A stretch of 64,000 nucleotides of DNA from Rhynchopus euleeides (taxonomy: Eukaryota > Euglenozoa > Diplonemea > Diplonemida > Diplonemidae): assembly GCA_963210315.1 (NCBI GenBank), contig OY723290.1, positions 868,001-932,000 on the forward strand. Reading direction: 5' to 3'. Numbering within the stretch: the stretch's first letter is position 1; every line of letters starts with the position of its first letter. Made by a program: the position numbers and the translations under genes. The notes under the pieces are model-generated. The model had not been told where the DNA came from, did not search any database, and worked only from the letters and a program-made list of their open reading frames with translations. This document shows positions 54,743-64,000 of the stretch, piece by piece.

Positions 54743-55908
54743 AGTGGCCCGGGCGGGTCACAGAGCCTGCAGCCCGCTGCTGTGTAGGCCAGGCGCGTCG
54801 GCCCGGAATCTACCGGGACCCTTGGCACCGCCTGGTGGAAGGCGGGAGGTATACTGTGTGTATGCTAACAACAATGTGCAACTCCGTCTTTTTGGTAGAA
54901 GTAACAAAATGATGCAGCCATAGGGTGTGTGGGGGAGAGGTCAGGAGGAAGGGGTGGCGCTGTTGTCAGCCGTGCGCAGGGGGCTGCCCAGCGCTGCTTT
55001 TGGCACCTGGGGGAGGGGGTGGTGCAGGGTTAGATCGGGGTGGGGTATGGAATACACGTTAACGGCAAACCCCCCTCCCCCCCCCCCCCCGCCTCGACGC
55101 CGCCCACCACCACCCCCCTCCCCCCGGGCCCCGACACGCACCGCCATTCAACTGGCGGGTGTTTGGGGCTCTTGAACTCATCATGGAACACGCGGGGTTT
55201 TCTGTACTGGGTTCAACCACAGATTTCCCGGGAAGGGGGAGGGGGGGAAAGTGCCGCCGTGGGGGCAATCTGTCTTTGAGACAACGTTCCACAAAAAAAA
55301 ACCTCGCAAAACGGACCCCTCCCCCGCCTTCCACAAAAGGAAGAGGGCCGGGTGTGTGTGTGTGTGCTTGTGTGCCCACTATTTGAACCACTAGTTGAGT
55401 TCGCCTCGCGACCTCAACTCGATCGGTGCGGTCAACACTAAACAAAATTAACGCGTTGTGTGTTGTGGTGGTAGTGGTGGAGGAGGGCTAGAGCCGAGAA
55501 ACAATAAACCTGGCCTGGCGTATTCTTTCGTTCAGCCAAATTGTTTTCTTTTTCCCGCCATCACAGGCCTGGCGGTGTGGGGGGGGTGCTGCCTTTTTCG
55601 GATACTGCCCACATCTCGTTTGCTGGCAACCCGCCAGGCAACCGCCTGGGGAAAGGGGGGCATGAGCAGGCACAGTTGGTTGAGCTCGCAAGAGCCCCGC
55701 CCCAAAATCCACACCCGATTGCAATGGGCTTCTCTGGTTTGGTTCTCTCTACACAGCGTATGGCATTGGACAGAGGGGTCTGCCGTCTGTAACAACCAAA
55801 AAAAAATGCCGAGTCGTAGCGGAGGTGGGTGCTGGTCGGCTTGAGCACCGCTCAGAACCGAGGGAGGTGCTAGGGGCGGTACAACGGCGATTGAATCACG
55901 GCGCACGC
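54743..55908. other. Intergenic, no supported gene
   Basis: A C-rich tract at about 55077-55092 and poly-A at about 55289-55297; no recognisable gene. Confidence 0.4.
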
Positions 55909-57712
55909 TCATTTGCCGAGGATGGGCATGTTCACCTGCGAAGGGATGGGATTGTGGAGACTTGTGATGCGAGACATGCTGGAGGATGCGGGAGGGGCAG
56001 GATTACAAAACACGACGCAAAAAAGTAAGATGCGGTGGCCAGCAGAGGGTGTTCTTCTTCGTCGTGCCTAGCATACCGCAGAGCCACCCGTCAGTGTCGG
56101 GTTCCAGTTCGATGTGACAGTCTTCCACTGCGTGTAGAACTGCACAGCCTGCTTTCCGTAGAAATTGATATCCCCACGGATGGACCCACGCGAGCCGGTG
56201 AAGGAGAACATCGGCAGCGGCACTGGGATAGGCACGTTGATGCCCACGTTGCCTGCATCCACCTCGTGCTGGAACTTGCGCGCCACGGCACCGCTAGCCG
56301 TGAAGATGGCCGTGCCGTTGCCATAGGGGTTGGCGTTGATGATGTTCACAGCATCCTCCAGGGTGTCAGCCGACTGCAGGAAAAAAACGGGGCAGATGTG
56401 TGTGCATGTGTTGTTGACGTGAGCTGTGTGACAACACCTGTGATCCCACACCCCACCCACCCACCCACCGCTAACGACACGGCATGCGCCATACCATCGT
56501 GCAGAGCACAGGCCCGAAGATCTCCTCCCTGTAGCACGTCATGCTGGTGGTGACACCTGTGATGACGGTAGGGCCCAGCCAGTTGCCGCCCTCGCAGCCC
56601 GCAGGGGGCACCACGCTGCGGCCGTCGAGCCTGATAGTGGCCCCCTCCTCCTCGGCCGTCGCAATGATGTCGAAGGCACGCTCCTTCGCTGCAGGGGTGA
56701 TCATGGGGCCCACATCCACACCAGCGTCGGTGCCGCGGCCCACAGTGAGGGTGGTGCGCGCCCTCTCCACCACATCGTCGATCCACTCCTGCGACTTGCC
56801 GACAAACACCGCCACAGACAGGGCCATGCAGCGCTGCCCTGCAGCCCCCATTGCCGCCCCGACGAGCGAGCTCACCGCGTGGTCCTTCGAGGCGTCGGGC
56901 ATCACCACAGCGTGGTTCTTCGCCCCGAGGTTCGCCTGCACACGCTTTCCATTCGCCGTGCCACGGGCGTGGATATAGTGGCCCGCATTGTCACCGCCGA
57001 CAAACGAGATGGCCTTAATTGCCGGCGCATCGCAAATGTAATTCACAGCCTCACGAGACCCGTGGATCACGTTCACCACACCCGGGGGCACGCCCGCCTC
57101 CTGCGCGAGGGTGACGAGCTTGATTGCGGCAGTGGGGTCTCGCTCCGACGGCTTCAGCAGGAAGGTGTTGCCGGACACCAGCGCCATAGGGAACATCCAC
57201 AGCGGGATCATGGCGGGGAAGTTGAAGGGGCAGATCCCGGCGCACACACCCAGGGGCTGGCGGTAGCTGTAGGTGTCGATGTGGCGCCCCACGTTCTCCA
57301 GGCTCTCGCCCATCAGCAGGGTGGGGGCGGAGCAGGCGTGCTCCACGATCTCGAGGCCTCGGAAGACATCGCCCCGCGCGTCTTCGAGGGTTTTGCCCTG
57401 CTCTTCGGTGACGAGGGCTGCGAGGGTGTCCATCTCCTGGCGGATCAGGTCCTGGAGCTTCAGCATCACACGCATGCGGTTGCTGGGCGACACATCACGC
57501 CACTCTTTGAAGGCGTCGGCACAGTTCTCTGTGGCCTCGTCAAGCTCGTCTTGTGTGGTCTCCGGCACCAAGGACACCACGTCGCCTGTAGCGGGGTTGC
57601 GGACCTCAATCCAGTCCGTCGCCTCGGACTGCCGCAGCTTCCCGTTGATCACGAGAGGGACCTTGCGTGCAGACGACGCCCACCGCCGCCCGGACACCAA
57701 TGCACTTCGCAT
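55909..57712 (-). CDS. ALDH6A1: Methylmalonate-semialdehyde dehydrogenase, mitochondrial (3 exons)
   Basis: Exons are 56495-57712, 56077-56373 and 55909-55935, all phase 0, giving 513 residues. Donors are GTATGG and GTATGC; introns are 121 and 141 nt. The family signatures are strong: [12 protein letters not shown] near the start, [20 protein letters not shown], and the catalytic cysteine in [11 protein letters not shown] (Cys about 295). The last third has [15 protein letters not shown] and [17 protein letters not shown]. The 9-codon last exon restores the family's typical end (VNMPILGK). The enzyme converts methylmalonate or malonate semialdehyde to propionyl- or acetyl-CoA in valine and pyrimidine breakdown. 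The first 17 residues are basic and Ser-rich, suiting mitochondrial import. Confidence 0.95.
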
Positions 57713-58338
57713 CTCGTGTAGAGTCAACGGGCCTGTAGAAGGGGTGGTGAGGAAATAGTGTCCAGGCGAATAAACTAGAGCGTGAGGTGTGAGTGGGGTC
57801 AATCCAGCAAGATTTAGAAAGGCAGAAAGGTTCCCAGGCCACGCCGAACTCTCATGAATGATTGGGGGGCAGGGGCGATCCAGAAGTCTGTGCGAAAAGG
57901 CAGGAGGCGCACACCAACCAGCAACGCGCACACGAAGGGACCGCCTTGTCCCAGCAGTCCTCAGCGTGACAGGGTGATATCTGGACAGGAGCGAAATGCG
58001 GTTTGTATAATATTGCACTTGGACAGGCATTCTGGGTTTGCAGCACCAGCACCTTCTGTAGTGGGCAAGGGAAGGGTGGACGCAGTCAGACTGTCACAGC
58101 GCTCAAGAAGAGAGTACAAACAAAGGGAAACCAATCATCGTTAAGCTATTCAACGCAATGCGTACGGCATCGGTTGACCACACAGCAATGCCCTGTGTGA
58201 CCCGGCATACGCCTCGGGTCAATGGGGGTGTGGGGAGCCAGCCAAGCGAGGTGCAGGCGTGTGGCTCGTGTAATAACAAGACAATGGAGCGGGACACAAG
58301 GACCAAACACAAGCGTGCAGCAGGCCTTGCCTGAGCGC
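57713..58338. other. Intergenic, no supported gene
   Basis: An upstream region in the same frame as the dehydrogenase is open but does not resemble the family. No gene called. Confidence 0.4.
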
Positions 58339-59172
58339 CTACACCTGAGGGTGCACAATCACTGGCCCACCAGGTCCCTCGACAGTCGGGCAGGGCACGA
58401 AGTTGCAGTGGCGGCTCAGCGCCCTGAAGACGACGCTGCCTTCCGGGCACGTGTAGGAGTCGCCGTTGCACTGCGGAGGCGGGCAGGTGGCCTGGCAGTT
58501 GTTCTCCGGGTCACGCCACACCGTCACATGCTTGTAGGGGTAGCTGTGGCAGAAGAGCGCCGGGCTCGGGCAGGCTGGGCACGCCTTGACGCTGCAGGAG
58601 GGGGTGGCCCTGTAGATGGACCCGTCCCAGCATGTCACACCCTTCTTCGCGCACCCGATGTCCAGGTACAGCTCACCGAAGCCCACGTCGTCCACATGCA
58701 GCGAGCTGGGGTCCGTGTTCGCCGCCTCGATGTCCAGCTGGTACCGCGTGCACCAGAGCGGGGCTGCGACGGTGAAATGCAGGGTCAGCACGCGGCTCCA
58801 CCGCTCAGGGGCAGACGCCCACTGTGCAGCAGTGATCCCAGCCCTGGAGTCCAGCGTGTGCCCGGCACCGCAGGCGCCACCCGACCCACGCAGCCTCCAC
58901 GTGTTGGGCGTGCGCATCAGCACACCGCTGCCGCTGGAGAAGGAGATGGCGTAGCTTGTCACAAGCTTCGCAGCGTCGAACTGGTAACCGACGGTGACGA
59001 TGTTCTGCGGGGAGGGGCGGGACGGCGACACAAACTGCGTCAGTGGGTCGCTGTCGAACGCACTGGAGAGGAAGAAGGCCTGCTGCACTCCTGACGAGAA
59101 GGGGTAAGCCCCCTGCACACCCACACAGAGCACAGCCAGCAGCAGCGCGGTGGTCACGGTTGCACGAGCCAT
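58339..59172 (-). CDS. Secreted Cys-rich protein with discoidin-like domain
   Basis: The ATG at 59172 opens 277 residues beginning with a clear signal peptide (MARATVTTALLLAVLCVGVQ, cleavage near GAYP). Residues about 25-160 follow the F5/8-type (discoidin) pattern: an Ala-Phe-Asp start, VTVGYQFDAAKLVTSYAI, TPNTWRLRGSGG and a closing RYQLDIEAAN. These domains bind carbohydrate or lipid at the cell surface. The C-terminal 110 residues hold about 16 cysteines in short loops (CPACPSPALFC, CQATCPPPQC), probably disulfide-bonded. There is no transmembrane helix or GPI signal. Confidence 0.75.
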   Translation of the reverse strand: MARATVTTALLLAVLCVGVQGAYPFSSGVQQAFFLSSAFDSDPLTQFVSPSRPSPQNIVTVGYQFDAAKLVTSYAISFSSGSGVLMRTPNTWRLRGSGGACGAGHTLDSRAGITAAQWASAPERWSRVLTLHFTVAAPLWCTRYQLDIEAANTDPSSLHVDDVGFGELYLDIGCAKKGVTCWDGSIYRATPSCSVKACPACPSPALFCHSYPYKHVTVWRDPENNCQATCPPPQCNGDSYTCPEGSVVFRALSRHCNFVPCPTVEGPGGPVIVHPQV

Positions 59173-59772
59173 ATGTATGTAGCAACAAATGCTGTGGGGA
59201 GGGTGTCGGTGCAGTGACAGGCAGAGCGCGGTCCAGGCAAAGGGTAGAGGGTGCAGGGGGTGTGGTCTGCTGCTGTAAACTGAAGCGATACGTGAGCCTG
59301 TCATGTTCGTCTGGTGGAGGCAGATGTCGGGCAACACTGCAGAAGAGCAGCGCAGCGTCTCCCCATCCTGCCTCCGGCCAGCACTAAGACTTTGCACAGC
59401 GACATACTACGGTAGCAACAAACACAATGCGTCTCTACCGCAAGGGTCCTCACCTTACGGGCTGGGGTCCGCCGGCAGCACGAGGCCCGCGCTGCTCATG
59501 GGGGGAGCGGGGGTTGGGGGAAGGGAAGCAGTGCAGCCCGCTTGGCCTTTGGAGGGGCTCGTCACGAGGCACACCACAGAAGGGAGGGGACACATCTTGA
59601 GATGTGAACACGGGGGTCCCACTCGTGACTTGATGTTGAGCTGAAGGTGGGAAGCAAGATCACAGAGAGAAGACAATGAACAGACTCGACAAAAAAGTGG
59701 AGAACAACAAAGGATAAGGAATCGAGAGATGGATGCAGACGAGAGGGACAGGCTCTTACAAGAACCTGAGAC
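59173..59772. other. Intergenic spacer
   Basis: Between the secreted-protein start and the tubulin stop; no gene recognised. Confidence 0.4.

Positions 59773-64000
<4,228 letters not shown>

Overview
The window looks like nuclear DNA from a microbial eukaryote. The gene set is eukaryotic (beta-tubulin, 20S proteasome alpha-1, kinesin, mitochondrial methylmalonate-semialdehyde dehydrogenase, a GAF/cyclic-nucleotide phosphodiesterase, a PPR protein). Genes are split by short spliceosomal introns, mostly 45-220 nt, whose donors are nearly always GTATG. I cannot name the lineage. Two traits recall euglenozoans and dinoflagellates, but nothing here proves either: every gene I can support lies on the minus strand, and C/D snoRNAs occur as multicopy clusters.

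Layout, left to right: a tandem NTF2-like protein (0.4-1.4 kb); a conserved protein with a Rossmann-like motif (2.9-4.5 kb); a GAF-PDE (6.6-8.7 kb). From 9.2 to 35.7 kb lies a segmentally duplicated zone. It holds five paralogues of a protein with a ubiquitin-like N-terminus and about 15 DUF4116-type repeats (9.2, 11.7, 17.7, 30.8 and 33.3 kb). Each has same-strand C/D snoRNA units directly upstream. The zone also holds an intact zinc-finger/coiled-coil gene (28.5-30.2 kb), a frameshifted deletion copy of it (14.4-14.75 kb), and, between them, a methyltransferase, a P-loop kinase, a coiled-coil/ShK protein and two unassigned genes. Rightward follow a Plus3 (Rtf1-like) protein, proteasome alpha-1, a PPR protein, a kinesin, a WD40/coiled-coil protein, methylmalonate-semialdehyde dehydrogenase, a secreted discoidin-like protein and beta-tubulin. 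The last 2.9 kb is repeat-rich with no supported gene.

The most notable signal is a family of about 16 related C/D-box snoRNA units on the minus strand. They share a guide next to box D that is complementary to a universally conserved peptidyl-transferase segment of large-subunit rRNA. The predicted methylation site corresponds to E. coli G2446 and yeast 25S G2815. Five units lie inside one intron of the WD40 gene; the rest are upstream of DUF4116 genes.

Mobile DNA comprises two near-identical 1152-bp foldback elements with long inverted arms and TA at both ends, one TA-bounded element rich in CATATGGGG motifs, and one hAT-like element. All sit in poly-G tracts. The paralogous locus near 30.4 kb preserves an insertion-free version of the 15.0-17.3 kb site.
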